Positions 1 to 10,639 of a DNA stretch of 64,000 bases are shown piece after piece. Origin of the DNA: Pseudoscleropodium purum (lineage: Eukaryota > Streptophyta > Bryopsida > Hypnales > Brachytheciaceae); assembly GCA_963969395.1 (NCBI GenBank), contig OZ017804.1, positions 6,324,001 through 6,388,000 of the forward strand, written 5' to 3'. The notes under the pieces are model-generated. The model had not been told where the DNA came from, ran no database searches, and worked only from the letters and a program-made list of their open reading frames with translations. How positions within the stretch are numbered: position 1 is the first letter of the stretch; each line of letters starts with the position of its first letter. The position numbers and the translations under genes were made by a program.

Positions 1-419
1 CATCTTCAACATTTTATTTGAAGTTTTGATCCTCCAATTGAAAGTTATGGACAAAATTCAAAGATAATGTTCAAAAATGTCAAAAATAATGATTTTCCAA
101 CCTCTCTCTTGGACTTTGTCTATAACTTTTTAGTGAAAGCTATAAAGTTAAAACGGATTTTTGAAAATGAAAGCTTGTTTGAATTACCAACCTTTTTTAG
201 TGTTATTTTTTTTTTTAAAGTTCTTTTACTATGCCAAAATAACCTCAAAAGTTTACTAAATTTACAAAAATATAATTTTGAATACCTATCTTAATTTTGT
301 TCATAACTTTTGATTGGACGATTGAAATCTCAAATAGATTGTTGTAATTTAAAGTTCAAAGTTCTTGAAAATTTAGTTTTAGAATTTTGAAATGCTAATC
401 CCAGTGATGATTCATTTGT
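1..419. other. AT-rich intergenic DNA, no gene seen
   Basis: This stretch is AT-rich with stop codons in all frames and no recognisable protein. A segment around 20-80 resembles 1230-1300 (both carry an AAAGTTATG.ACAAAATTCAAAG motif), so it is probably diverged repeat DNA. Confidence 0.6.
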
Positions 420-902
420 AAATTGTAATGTTGTAATAAATAATGTAGATCCTATGTTGTTGTTATTTCTTTTTCAACAATATTTAAAATTGAATTACAA
501 AAAGTGGGATATCAAAGTTTATATTAGAGTGCAAATTCCACAACCACCGATAAATTAAAAATCTTCATAATTTTCATCCCATTAATCAAAATAGAGTAAT
601 TCAAAACTTTTCATATAAATTGAAATCTAGCTAGGAAACCAATTTCAAATGTTTCTTTTTTTAAATAGTGTTATTCTAATAGTTTTTGAGACCTAGGCTC
701 TCCAAAAATTAATGAAAATTATATATGATGCAATAACTTCTAAATCACATGATCAAAAGTTACAAAACTTATTGTCCTTTAAAGCTACTCTTAAGGCACA
801 TGACCTATGCAATTTTTAAAGAAAGAAAGTTAAAATTCTATCCGAAGTGAACTATCTAAAATCTCTACATTCCTAGAAAAATGTCGTTTAGGCATTTAGA
901 GG
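420..902 (-). mobile_element. Truncated copy of the TTAA/CCC element family
   Basis: By eye this aligns with 18880-19367, the same half of the complete element at 18438-19367. Shared blocks include the 'cataactttcatc..at.aatcaaaatggaataattcaaa' region and the 'ctttaaagctactc' block. It ends in GAGG directly followed by TTAA at 903-906, as the complete copies do. The other half is absent: 1-419 does not match the expected sequence. Confidence 0.55.
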
Positions 903-906
903 TTAA

Positions 907-1528
907 TTTTTCAATTTCAAATGGTTCAATTATATCTTTCAAACAATTTAACTAAAAATGTTTACGTCAAATCTTAAACTTGCAAGTGTGCATCATACGT
1001 TGAAGAAATTTGTTGGGAATATATACTAAAAACTTCAAAAAAATATTTCATATACATGCTTGAAAGAAATAGTATATAGATAAAAAAAAATTTAATAACT
1101 TAATCATTCACAAATCGGTGTTTTTAAAACTCAATATTCTTTGGTGGTCATTTGACATAGTAAACTAACTTTTTCTTAAAAACTTTAAACTAAAAAAGGT
1201 TGGAAAATGAAGTTAAATTTTATATACAAAAATCCATTTATAATTTAGAGTCTTCAATCAAAAGTTATGAACAAAATTCAAAGAAGGGTTGAAATGATCA
1301 TTTTTTTGACACTTTTAAACATCTTCTCTAAACTTTTTATTGAACATTCCAATTTGAAAACGGATTTTTGGAGATGGAAGGTACCTTTATTTTACAAAAA
1401 ATTTTAATTGACAATTTTTTTAAGAAAGTAGTTTATTATGTGAAATCGACCCATGAAGTCTGGTGACTTTACAAGGCAAAGGGAAAAAATAAAAAAATAG
1501 TTAAATAAAAAAATACTTACTTTTATAG
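907..1528. other. AT-rich intergenic DNA, no gene seen
   Basis: No coding sequence is recognisable. Parts look like diverged copies of other repeats in the window. Confidence 0.6.
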
Positions 1529-1670
1529 TCCTATGAGCACATGGATGGCTCAATGGTAAAGAATTTAGGAGTTTCACCTCCAAGGTCTTGGATTCAAACT
1601 CTAATAGTGACCCACTTGCATGGCAGGGCCACCTAGGTGGCCTACCCACATGACGGATGCCATGTGTCAC
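1529..1670 (+). mobile_element. tRNA-derived SINE-like element
   Basis: The sequence has the two internal RNA polymerase III boxes of a tRNA gene: an A-box-like TGGCTCAATGG at 1546-1556 and a B-box-like GGATTCAAAC at 1590-1599, spaced as in a tRNA. It does not fold into a full cloverleaf and continues into a non-tRNA body of higher GC than its surroundings, up to about 1670. This is the usual plan of a tRNA-derived SINE. I did not find a clear A-tail or target duplication, so the ends are approximate. Confidence 0.5.
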
Positions 1671-1672
1671 TT

Positions 1673-2439
1673 GACTATTGGTTAGTTTTTATTAATGAGA
1701 TTAAAATTTTCAAATTTCTTTTGGTGAAAATGAACACTTTTTTGTTGCCAAATTAACATTTTTTTGTTATACTCAATGAAAAACTGTTCATTTTGATGTC
1801 CAAATCAACATTTTTTTGCTATGCAATGTCAAAGTCAACATGTCCAAATCAACAAAGAAATGAACCAAAAAAATCAACATTTTTTTGTCAATTTGGATGT
1901 TGATTTTTCTAGTAGTAATATTAGACAATATTTCAAATGCACAAAAGAAGGTTGTGTACCATTGTCAACTTAATTTGCATAATTTAAATAAGAAACCCAC
2001 ATTTATGTAAGAAGCCCTACATTTTTTTTAATGCCTTTTAGATGATGTCCAATGCAATAAACCCATGTTTTTATGTCAACAAAAACATTCAATATAACAA
2101 TCATCAATATGGATATAAAAATATGGGTTTGTTGCATAACTTGCATTGGATATCACCTAAAATACATTAAAATAATTAGAACTTGTCACATAAAATGTGG
2201 GTTTCTTATAGTGCTAATTTGCCGTAGGATGAGTTTCTATCTAAATTTGACAAGAGAAATTTTTTTAATAAGTTTGGATGTTGGCACTTTTGTAAATTTG
2301 GCAGTACAACCTAGGATTCCTAGCATCAGATAATGGAATTGGTTTTAGGGCTAGAAACTAATATATCTACATGCAAAAAAAGAATAACAACACTTGAAAC
2401 TGTCAAGATCAATATGTATTGAGTAGCAATATTTTAACC
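1673..2439. other. AT-rich intergenic DNA, no gene seen
   Basis: This contains several short repeats of 'caacatttttttg' (about 1755-1890) and a small inverted similarity between 1980-2060 and 2070-2200. No protein is recognisable. Confidence 0.5.
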
Positions 2440-3600
2440 TTTGAAAGACGGTCCTATGACTAGTGGCACTAGTTTGTGAGTCCTAAAATGTGAGATAAAG
2501 AAGAATGAGCATATGATTGGCTTATGAATGTAGAGTGTTGACTAAAAAAAATTCTGAATTTTTACAGTCAATACTACAAAGAAAAGGAGAGATATTCTAA
2601 AATTTACTATTAGTATTTTAGAAAATTAAATTTATCTTTACAAAACCTAAACCCCATAAGGCCATAATTTTCTAAAGGGACTTTTGATTTGAGACATGAA
2701 TGAGCAAAAATTTTGAATTGAAAATAAATAAAAAACTTTGATAAAATTTAAAAAATTTAAGAAGAGTTTTGGAAGTTCCAAACCTCATGCCTTTTGATAG
2801 GTCTCTCAATATTAAGAGGGGTTTGGAGGGCAATAGAATATTGGAAAATATATACAATTATATTTTAAAAAATTCAAAGAAAAGAGTTTAAAAAATTTCA
2901 AACCCTCGAAGGGGTTTGGAGATATTGAACAAGATTTTGAGGGATAATTAAGTCATGAAAAAAGCTGAAATTTTCTTTTGAGATTTTTAAGCCTCCAGTT
3001 CTCTAAGGGGACTCTCAAGGTGAGAAATTTCCAACAATGAAAATTAGAAAAATATTAGAATTTTGTTTTGGAGAGTTCTAACACCCAAGATCCTTCAAAT
3101 GTCCTCTTAATGCTAAGAGTGGTCTCTAAGGGGACTCTCAAGGTGTGAAATTTCCAATAATGAAAATTAGAAAAATATTAGAATTTTATTTTGGAGAGTT
3201 CTAATACCCAAGATCCTTCAAATGTCCTCTTAATGCTAAGAGTGGTCTTTGATTTTTTTAGAGGTGATGGAATCACAACTATGGAAAAAAATAGATAGGA
3301 TATTTAGAGAACATTTGGAGTGCTCTAACCCTAATTTAAGCTAATGGACATATTCTCTTAGGGGCTCTTGTTGTAAAGATACAAAATTTCTAAACCATAA
3401 TCATAGGTCCAAAATCCAAACAATACACTAGATACCTCACAAATTTGAGGCTTATAAGCTCTCAAGCTCTAAGTCTATTATAACACTTCAAAGCTCACAA
3501 AATAGCACTCCTAAACAAATAGGGGTTGCGTTAATTGTTCATAGTAAGGTGAGTATAGATGTATATAAATATTTTTATGGAGATGAAAAAATGAACATAG
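2440..3600 (+). repeat. Long direct repeat, left copy (pairs with 6600-7855)
   Basis: Order and sequence correspond to 6600-7855. Both begin with a 'ctttgaaagacggtccta'-type block, then 'gtgttgactaaaaaa', then purine-rich stretches with 'aaggggtttgg'. Both end with 'aaataggggttg' and 'gtgaggtgagtatagat'-type sequence. Divergence is high. The pair could be decayed LTRs of one element about 5.4 kb long or two dispersed copies; no retroelement protein survives between them. Confidence 0.45.
3001..3246 (+). repeat. Two-copy 123-bp tandem duplication
   Basis: Positions 3001-3123 and 3124-3246 are near-identical; both begin CTCTAAGGGGACTCTCAAGG and end GCTAAGAGTGGT. The few mismatches suggest a fairly recent duplication inside the larger 2440-3600 repeat. 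Confidence 0.9.
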
Positions 3601-4041
3601 TCAAGAAAATCTACAATGAAGTGTGATTGACTAAAATTGTGTTATGGTACACTACAAGAAAAAGTAGCCCTATTCAAAAGAAGATCAATGCATTTACGTT
3701 AATTACAACAAATTTTTTGAGACTATTTTAGTCCATCAATCTTCTCAACATCAATCAATATAATTTATTAATTTGGTAGGAAAATATTTGCTTAGTTGAT
3801 TCAACAATTCACTACCTATCAATCAACATAATTTTATTGGTTTGACCCTAGAAAACAAGACTAAGAATAATTCATTTACATAAAATCAATGAAATTAGAG
3901 TGAGTTAGAATACATAAAAACAAACCACATGTTATATTCATAAAGCTCCAACTTTGGAGCAATGATTGGGGCTATATTTTTCCTTTTGAGGTGAATACTT
4001 AAGTACCAATGGATACATACACTAGAAGGAAAAAGGATGTT
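3601..4041. other. Intergenic DNA with a lone CACTA-type terminus
   Basis: No gene is seen. CACTACAAGAAAAAG at 3650-3664 matches the terminal sequence of the MITE at 39795-40015, but I found no partner end nearby. Confidence 0.4.
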
Positions 4042-4045
4042 TTAA

Positions 4046-4981
4046 CCCCTAAAGGACCAAATAAAGGTGTGTTTTTTAGAAACATAACTTTTGAGGGCAA
4101 GTGCATGTGAGTGGAGATTTCCATATTTTTGGCCCAAATTTTAATAGAAGGTGTAGACAAGGAATATCTTTCATATGCACTACATTTAAGGACATTTGGA
4201 AATATGAGTCAAAAGTTATGGCCTAATATATAGTTTATTTCTCAACTCGGGTAGTTTGGACAACTCTAGAAAAATTACTTTTTTCAAAAACAAAAATTTG
4301 AAATTGATTTTCTAGATTATATATATAAAGCTTTGAATCATTCCATTTTAATCAATGAGTCATAAGTTATGAGGTGTTTGAGTTTGCGAGTGGTCATGGA
4401 TTCTTTGCTCCCAAATAAACTTTGAAGTTGTTTCTTGAGCTCAATTTTTAATATTTTTGAAAAAAATAAAAATATTAGGTGAAGACTTATAATTACAAAA
4501 TTTCAATCGTTGGGATTGTCATTTTTTTAATTCCATAAATAAATTATTAACAATTTAGTATTTTGATTCATTCTCTATTTCTTTCTACTTAGATACTTCT
4601 TTCTTCCTACTTTCTTCCTTATATATTGTACAATTCCAAATGATCCGAAATCTTTCAAGAATTTAGTCAAATTGTCTTGAAGAATGAATCTAAAGAGTTG
4701 CAACCATTTTGGACACTTTTTCATACAAATGTGACCTTGTAAAAAGCAACTACTCGATTATTACAGGGCCAAAAAAAGGCTTTTTGTCAATTCAAATGCT
4801 AATATCTTTCAATCTATATAATGGAAATTTCTGAAATTTATTCGACATCTTCTAAAATTATCTCACTACAAAATTCCTAAGTTGGATGTGTCCAAAATTA
4901 TTTAAAGTTTTTTTGATACTCATCCTAAAAATGGCAATTTTGGAGCGTTTTGTTGAAAACATAGTCAAGGAACTTTAGGGG
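4046..4981 (+). mobile_element. TTAA/CCC element, copy 1 (piggyBac-like ends)
   Basis: The ends are inverted: CCCCTAAAGG at the left and CTTTAGGGG at the right, flanked on both sides by TTAA (4042-4045 and 4982-4985). The 936-bp body aligns in the same orientation with 19717-20663 and 32932-33855, and in reverse with 18438-19367. A TTAA target duplication with termini starting CCC is the signature of the piggyBac superfamily. There is no transposase reading frame, so the copy is non-autonomous. The superfamily assignment rests on ends only. Confidence 0.6.
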
Positions 4982-4989
4982 TTAATTGG

Positions 4990-5186
4990 TTAAGTGAGTC
5001 ATTAAGTATAGTTTTAGGCAAATTACAAGTACTAACCTTTAAGGAGATTTTCAGCAAAAATTTACTAGAAATATATGTTTAATTAATAAAAAAATTCTGA
5101 AAATTTCTTTAAAGTTCATTACTTGTCATTTTATGTTTAGAAATATACTTAAAAATTCACTTAAAACACTTTTTTCTTGTGTAGGC
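4990..5186 (+). mobile_element. Degenerate MITE, relative of 39795-40015
   Basis: The left arm (AAGTGAGTCATTAAGTATAG, then a 'cctttaaggagattt' block) and the right arm (ending AAAATTCACTTAAAACAC, then TTTTTTCTTGTGTAG) are mutually inverted and match the MITE inside the satellite array. The outermost ~18 bp of the left arm are missing, at the point where copy 1 of the TTAA/CCC family ends (4985). Confidence 0.55.
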
Positions 5187-5400
5187 ATAGAATGGCAATT
5201 ATTGATTGTGTATAGGACATTTATGACTCCACTTTTGAGGAATTATGTCATTTCATAGCAAACTACTATATAAATCACAAAAATTGCAATTGTAATCAAA
5301 AAATTATAATTCTACTTGAATGAGTTTGATTTGTGAAACAAGTGTGCACACAGCTCTAAACCATATTATTAGATGGTGGAATAAAATTTAAATTTAAATG

Positions 5401-5851
5401 GTCTTAATTTAATCAGAGAATCTAGGACTTTGATTTGGAAACAAACACTTGCCACAAAATATGGCACAACTTTGTTTAACTTGACATGTTAGTCTTTAGT
5501 CATTATTAGTTGTTTAGGCCAATTACGTCAAAGGCATTACATGGTTGTACCATACCATAGTAAGGATGGCAATTGCTTAAGAGGTCCTTAATTAATTCTA
5601 GGTAGTGGAGTCTTAAATCATCCAAGTAGGTGCCTCATTTGGGTAAGTGGTCTTAATTTAATCAAAGAGTCCAGGGCTTTGATTTGAAAACAAACACTTG
5701 CCACAAAGTATGGCACAACTTTGTTTGACTTGACGTATTAGTCTTTAATCATTATTAGTTGTTTAAGCCAACTACATTAGAGGCATTACATGGTTGTACC
5801 ATACCATAGTAAGGATGGCAATTGCTTGTGGTTCTTAATTAATTCTAGGTA
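5401..5851 (+). repeat. Tandem duplication of about 249 bp
   Basis: 5401-5649 and 5650-5851 are near-identical (GTCTTAATTTAATCA start; shared CATTACATGGTTGTACCATA). The second unit is interrupted at 5851 and resumes at about 6230 with GGAGTCTTAAATCATCCAAG, because a MITE was inserted into it. Confidence 0.85.
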
Positions 5852-6227
5852 AGGTAGAAGTACATATTTTGGACAGGCCCTTTGTAATTGTTTCATACGC
5901 TAACCTATTGTAGATAACAATTTGATGCAATGGTCATTGAAAAATATTCTTGGTTTGTACCTTCTCATCCACTCATCTCTCTTCTCTCTTGGCCTAGAGA
6001 GACATGTCAAAACTAACCACAATAGATGAGTCTATGAAATTGAAATGGATTTGGGTGCAAATTCACTTTTTAATTCAATAAAATATTCATTTTTGAAGAA
6101 ATTTTTTTGGTTTTTTTGGCATTCTTCTACAACCTTAATTTTGCACACACTGAACTCAGTTCTTCATGACTTTTCCATATCATCCAGTTTGAAATGCTTA
6201 AGTTATTTAAAATAGGTATTTCTACCT
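5852..6227. mobile_element. 376-bp MITE with TA target site
   Basis: The terminal inverted repeats are AGGTAGAAGTACATATTTT (left) and its inverse at the right end (revcomp AGGTAGAAATACCTATTTT). TA flanks both ends (5850-5851 and 6228-6229). The undisrupted tandem copy at about 5596-5612 (CTAGGTAGTGGAGTC) serves as an empty site and confirms the insertion boundaries. TA duplication fits the Tc1/mariner group; the ends are not those of classical Stowaway. Confidence 0.75.
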
Positions 6228-6229
6228 TA

Positions 6230-6599
6230 ATGGAGTCTTAAATCATCCAAGTAGTTGCCTTATGGTACAAGTTTGTTTGATTTGACCAATTGCTTCTTCT
6301 TACTTGAAAGCCAAGGCACATACTAAACCTTGTCATATTTGAATGCTTGTAGTAAGACTTTTTTTTGGACTAGTATCTCCTTTACTGCCATTACTCCAAT
6401 TTTTGGAGGGATGAAGCTAGAGGGGTCAAATTTCTAACAAGTTGGCAAAATTTGGCTAACAATAAAAGCCCTAGGTTGTAGTTTAAATATTTGGTTGAAA
6501 CCACTCTTGAACATATTGAATTTCATTTGATGGAGGTTGTAAAAACAAAAACAATAAAAAGAAACTAATTCAATCATAAGAAGGCAAATAACATCTTTC
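6230..6599. other. Remainder of the interrupted tandem unit and intergenic DNA
   Basis: The first ~40 bases continue the 249-bp tandem unit. The rest is AT-rich with no recognisable gene. Confidence 0.5.
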
Positions 6600-7855
6600 A
6601 ACCTTAGAAGGATGGTCTTATGATCAATGATGCTAGTTTGTGAGCCTAAAATTATGAGCTTTAAAACCATGAGCATATGCCTTGTGATCCTAAAGTGTTG
6701 ACTAAAAAACAACTTTTATTCTTTAAGGCCATTAGAGTGAAAAGAAGAGACATTTCAAAATTTACTATTATTATTTTTTAAATTGAAAAAATAATTGGAG
6801 AAACTATCTATGATTATAGGATATATATATTACAAATACCCATATTATAGATGTTTTTGATACATAAACCTTCTATAGAGTGTGGTATCTATATCATTGG
6901 TAACCTATATTGTAGGCTCAATGCTCATAAGCTTGAGTTTTTAGCCTCACATACTAGTAGTGTTGAGTGTCAAACCTCAAATTTACAAAGGCCAAAAACA
7001 CTTTCAATTTAAGACAAAAAAAATACATTTTGAAAAACAATTTGAAAAATATTTTTTGAAAAAATGGATTTTTGAAAAAATATTTTGAGAGTTCTAAACT
7101 CCAAATCCCTCCAAAGGGGCTCTTGGAACCAAGAAGGGTTTTGAGGGATAATAGAGTCACAAGAAAAATTTGAAAAAAAAGAATTTCAAGAGTTTGAAAC
7201 ACTCCAAAGGGTCTTTGGGGATTGATTGGGGTTTTGAATGGGGTAATACAATTAGGAAAAAGAAAATTAAAATCTTAAGTTGAAGAAAGAAGTTGTAACT
7301 CTTGAAAGTTTTAAATCCCCAAATCTCCAAGAAGACTCCTAAGGCAAGGTATTTATGACAAAAAATTTGAAAAAAATTTGAATTTTGTTTCTGAGAGTCC
7401 CAACCTTTAGACCTCCAAAATGGCACTACTAAAAAAAAGATCCAAATCAACAATATTTAGTTGATTCAAACATCTAAATTTGAACATTTTTAGTATAAAT
7501 TCTATTGATTCAAATCCTATTGAGTTGGTTAAAATGTCTTAGTTTAGGCCTAGTTTTCAACTTGTGTGACCAAAGTGTTTAGAAGCATTTAATTGGAGTG
7601 TTTCAAACCTATTTCAAACCAATTGATATATTCTATTAGGGTCACTAGTTGTAAGGTTCTTAAATTCCTTAATTACAGTTATAGGTCAAAAATCCAGAAA
7701 ACATGCTAAACACTTCACAAATTGGAGGCTCACACACTCTTAGGCTCACAATCCAAGGGTTACAAAATAGTACTCCTGGATAAATAGAGGTAGTGCAAAT
7801 TTTCATTGTGAGGTGAGTATAGATATAGACAAATAATTTTAAATCTTAAAATTAT
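6600..7855 (+). repeat. Long direct repeat, right copy (pairs with 2440-3600)
   Basis: This is collinear with 2440-3600: 'ttagaaggatggtcttatgatc', 'aaagtgttgactaaaaaa', purine-rich 'ccaaaggggctcttgg' and 'tttgagggataat' blocks, and 'aaatagaggtagtgcaaattttcattgtgaggtgagtatagat' at the end. Minus-strand reading frames of 80-98 codons here are low-complexity Phe/Leu/Lys strings created by poly-A/T and are not genes. Confidence 0.45.
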
Positions 7856-7859
7856 TCAT

Positions 7860-8262
7860 AGTCTTGAGTTAAATAATGAACTTCAAAGTTTATTATAGAG
7901 TAGGGATTTTATAATAATATGCAAACTAAAAATCTTCGTAATTTTTATCTCATCAATGAAAATGGAATGAGTCAAAGCTTTCCACATATATATAAATCTA
8001 GAAAACCAATTAAAAATTTTTGTTTCTGAAAAAATAAAATTTTAAGGAACTTTTATGAGCTTCCCGAGTTGCTTGTGTTTCATTGAAAATGACGCATTAT
8101 AAAGTAGCTTTTTAAACATGTATTCAAAAGTTATGAAAATTGTTGGGCTTTAAAGCTGCTCTTTGGACACATATTGTGTAAAAATTTCAAAAAATAAAAA
8201 TAAAATTTTGTTTGTAGTCAACTATCTAAATCACTATATTACCAAAAAATGCCATTTAGTTT
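7860..8262 (-). mobile_element. Truncated copy of the TTAA/CCC element family
   Basis: This matches 18960-19355 block by block ('tagtagggattt', 'atcaaaatgga.t.a.tcaaagctttccacatatatata', 'gggctttaaagctgctctttggacacat', 'aaaaaatgcc.ttt'). It stops at about 8262 without the GGGG-TTAA terminus. Confidence 0.5.
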
Positions 8263-10423
8263 GTGAAAGTTCAGTACCATTAGATTTATGGAAGTGCGGT
8301 TATGGGATGTCTATAGGACATTTGTGATTGTCTCCATTCTATGAGTGGTTTTGTAATATTAAGACATTCTGCTTCAAAAATTTTAAAAAATTATAATTTT
8401 AATCACAAAGTATAATTCTATTTTGATTTTGATTTGTGAAACAAGTGCACAATTGCATACAATTCATAAATATGTGTCCTTCAAGAACTTGGCCTGAAGA
8501 TATTTAAATTGTGAATCAAAGTGATAATAGGTTGTGAGCACTTATATATCCACCCTTGATAATTAAAAGCACAACCAAGTTCTGTAAGTTTTGGTTAAAA
8601 TTGCCCTAGGAGTGTTTAACGTCAATCTACTATACCTTCCAAACAATGGATGTTTTCTTAACTCCTAAACATGTATAATTTACAATTTAACCAAGACTGA
8701 ACCACAATCTTCACTAATTACTCTTATCCTTGTAGTTTAACTATGCCATGGAGGTTTTGAAATAAAAGACAATATAGTCTTAATTTAGACTCTTAAATTG
8801 AAAGAAGAATTTGCGCCATTTCTAAAAATGTAAAACTTACCTTCATCCAAATCTCCTAGTAGAAGTCATAGATGGATGAAGTTTTGCCTTGAAGAAACTT
8901 CTACAACTTCATCCATATTTTTTGAATAATCTATAATTCAATTATTACTTTGGATTTCATTTTACTTATTAAATTTTTATAACTATCTAAGTTTTCAATT
9001 TCTTTATGATTGGATGATTTTTGCTAATTCTCATTCATTTCCACCTCTAAACTTCATCCATTCATATCTTGCTCATTTTAGCTCCAAATTTTAAGTATGA
9101 TATGTTTTTGAAAACCTCTAAGCAAGAATCATAAGATTTTTGTACTGTATTTTGTAAAAATATAATACAAAGACTCTGAAATGGAACTTCTTATTCGGCT
9201 AAGTTGTAAAAAAGATTAGGAAAGGAAAGGAAATAGAAATTAAACTAAGTAGGCACTTACCTCATGGTTTGCTTCGTCCAACACGTGGTAAAAGATTCCT
9301 TCAAATTTCCTATCATTGGCCATCTTTGAATTGCGTTAGTATTTTGGTCACCACTTTAAAAGTCAATTTTTATACAAGCTACAAGTTTCTCTTTGGTTTT
9401 CTTTCCCTTTCTTCCCTACTTTTTCCTTCGACTTTAATAATATTCCACTTCAATAATTGTAATCCTAGGTTGACCTTGGAAAGATAAGATTTCTAATGTT
9501 TCAAGCTTCTAAATAATTATTGACCCTTAGAAACCCGTTATCCCTATTCCATTCAATTAATATCTTATCCAAGGGATTATTGGTTTAAAAGGGTTTCTCT
9601 AAGATTTTCTTCAAAATCTCATCAATCTTTAATTCTTCTTTACCTTCCAACTTGTCACTTCATCTCTCTCATTTGCAATTGAAGCTTCTCTCTAATTGAA
9701 GGTGGCAATTTGTTTTAAGTTTCTTCTTCTTTTTGAAACTTCTACTTCTACCAATTGTAATTGAAAGAAAAATTGGTGAGTTTAATAGTCATTACTTTCT
9801 ACACTCCTTCATACTAATTGATTAGTTCTATTTTTGAATTTCTTCTTCTAATTGCTAAATATCTTCTCTGAAATTATACTTCTATGTATCCTAGCTCTTG
9901 ATTGACTTTTGACAGATTAATATTTTTATATGCTTATATTTTTCTTTCTAGAGGCTAAACTCAGCTTTCCAATTCATAAGGCACTTATTAATTGGACCTT
10001 CCTAATAGAAGTTATGCATGGATGAAGTTTAACCACTAATCAATGCTTAAAAACTTCATCCATTCACTATTCTTAGATGCAAACTTCAAAACTATTATTG
10101 ATTATAGGTTTAGACTTTAGTTTCTTACTACCTCTTAATCCTACTCTTTTCCTCTATTTGGATGAGTTTAATACTTCTTCATCTAACTTGAGTGCTAAAC
10201 TTCATTTGCTCATAACTCACTCATTTCAACTCGGATATTTTTGTATCTTATATTTTTGGAAACCTCTCACTTTCTATTTTATGATTTTGGCATGAATTAT
10301 ATATTGTCACCTCTTTTCTTTACTTTTGGCCTTGGCTTTGAATAATCACTAACATAAAGACTTAGCCAACTTGGCCAAACTCCTACTAACAAAGCTAAAT
10401 GGCTTAATAATGAAAAAATGTTA
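8263..10423. other. AT-rich DNA with diverged repeat blocks
   Basis: No gene is seen. Blocks such as 'ccttccaaacaatggatgttttctta' (about 8630), 'gtagaagtcatagatggatgaagttt' (about 8860) and 'aaacttcatccattcatatcttgctc' (about 9050) recur in diverged form at 9997-10220, 13200-14200 and 14640-14800. This suggests an old, unidentified high-copy element. Confidence 0.5.
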
Positions 10424-10437
10424 TTAGAAAAGGGGGT

Positions 10438-10630
10438 TCAAAACTTTGTTGTCTGTGTAAAAATTTTCAACTTCCTTAACAATTTTAAGGACTAAAGTCA
10501 AAGTTGTATTGGCTATGTAAAATTGCCCAGATTTCCCAACAATTCTGAAGTCTAGTATCAAAGCTTTGCCATCTATGTGAAATTGCCTTAATTCTCCAAC
10601 AATTTTAAAGTCTAAGATTAAAGTTTCATT
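10438..10630 (-). repeat. Three 60-bp tandem units
   Basis: Units start at about 10438, 10500 and 10560, each following the pattern AAAGnTTTGTnnnCTATGTnAAATT...CCAACAATTTTAAAGTCTA. Because 60 is divisible by three, the minus-strand frame stays open for 71 codons and repeats a 20-residue motif (LDFKIVG..nQFhId). That frame has no ATG-to-stop context resembling a gene. Confidence 0.8.
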
Positions 10631-10639
10631 GTTTGACAC

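Noticed and set aside
1529..1610. Functional tRNA gene
   Set aside because: The A- and B-box-like motifs are present, but I could not form an acceptor stem or full cloverleaf; a SINE-like origin fits better.
4046..4981. Telomere-derived sequence because of CCCTAAA in the termini
   Set aside because: There is only a single unit at each end, in inverted orientation at a constant distance; it is a transposon terminus.
6954..7453. Phe/Leu-rich minus-strand frames
   Set aside because: They come from poly-A/T-rich repeat DNA, with no domain or splice context.
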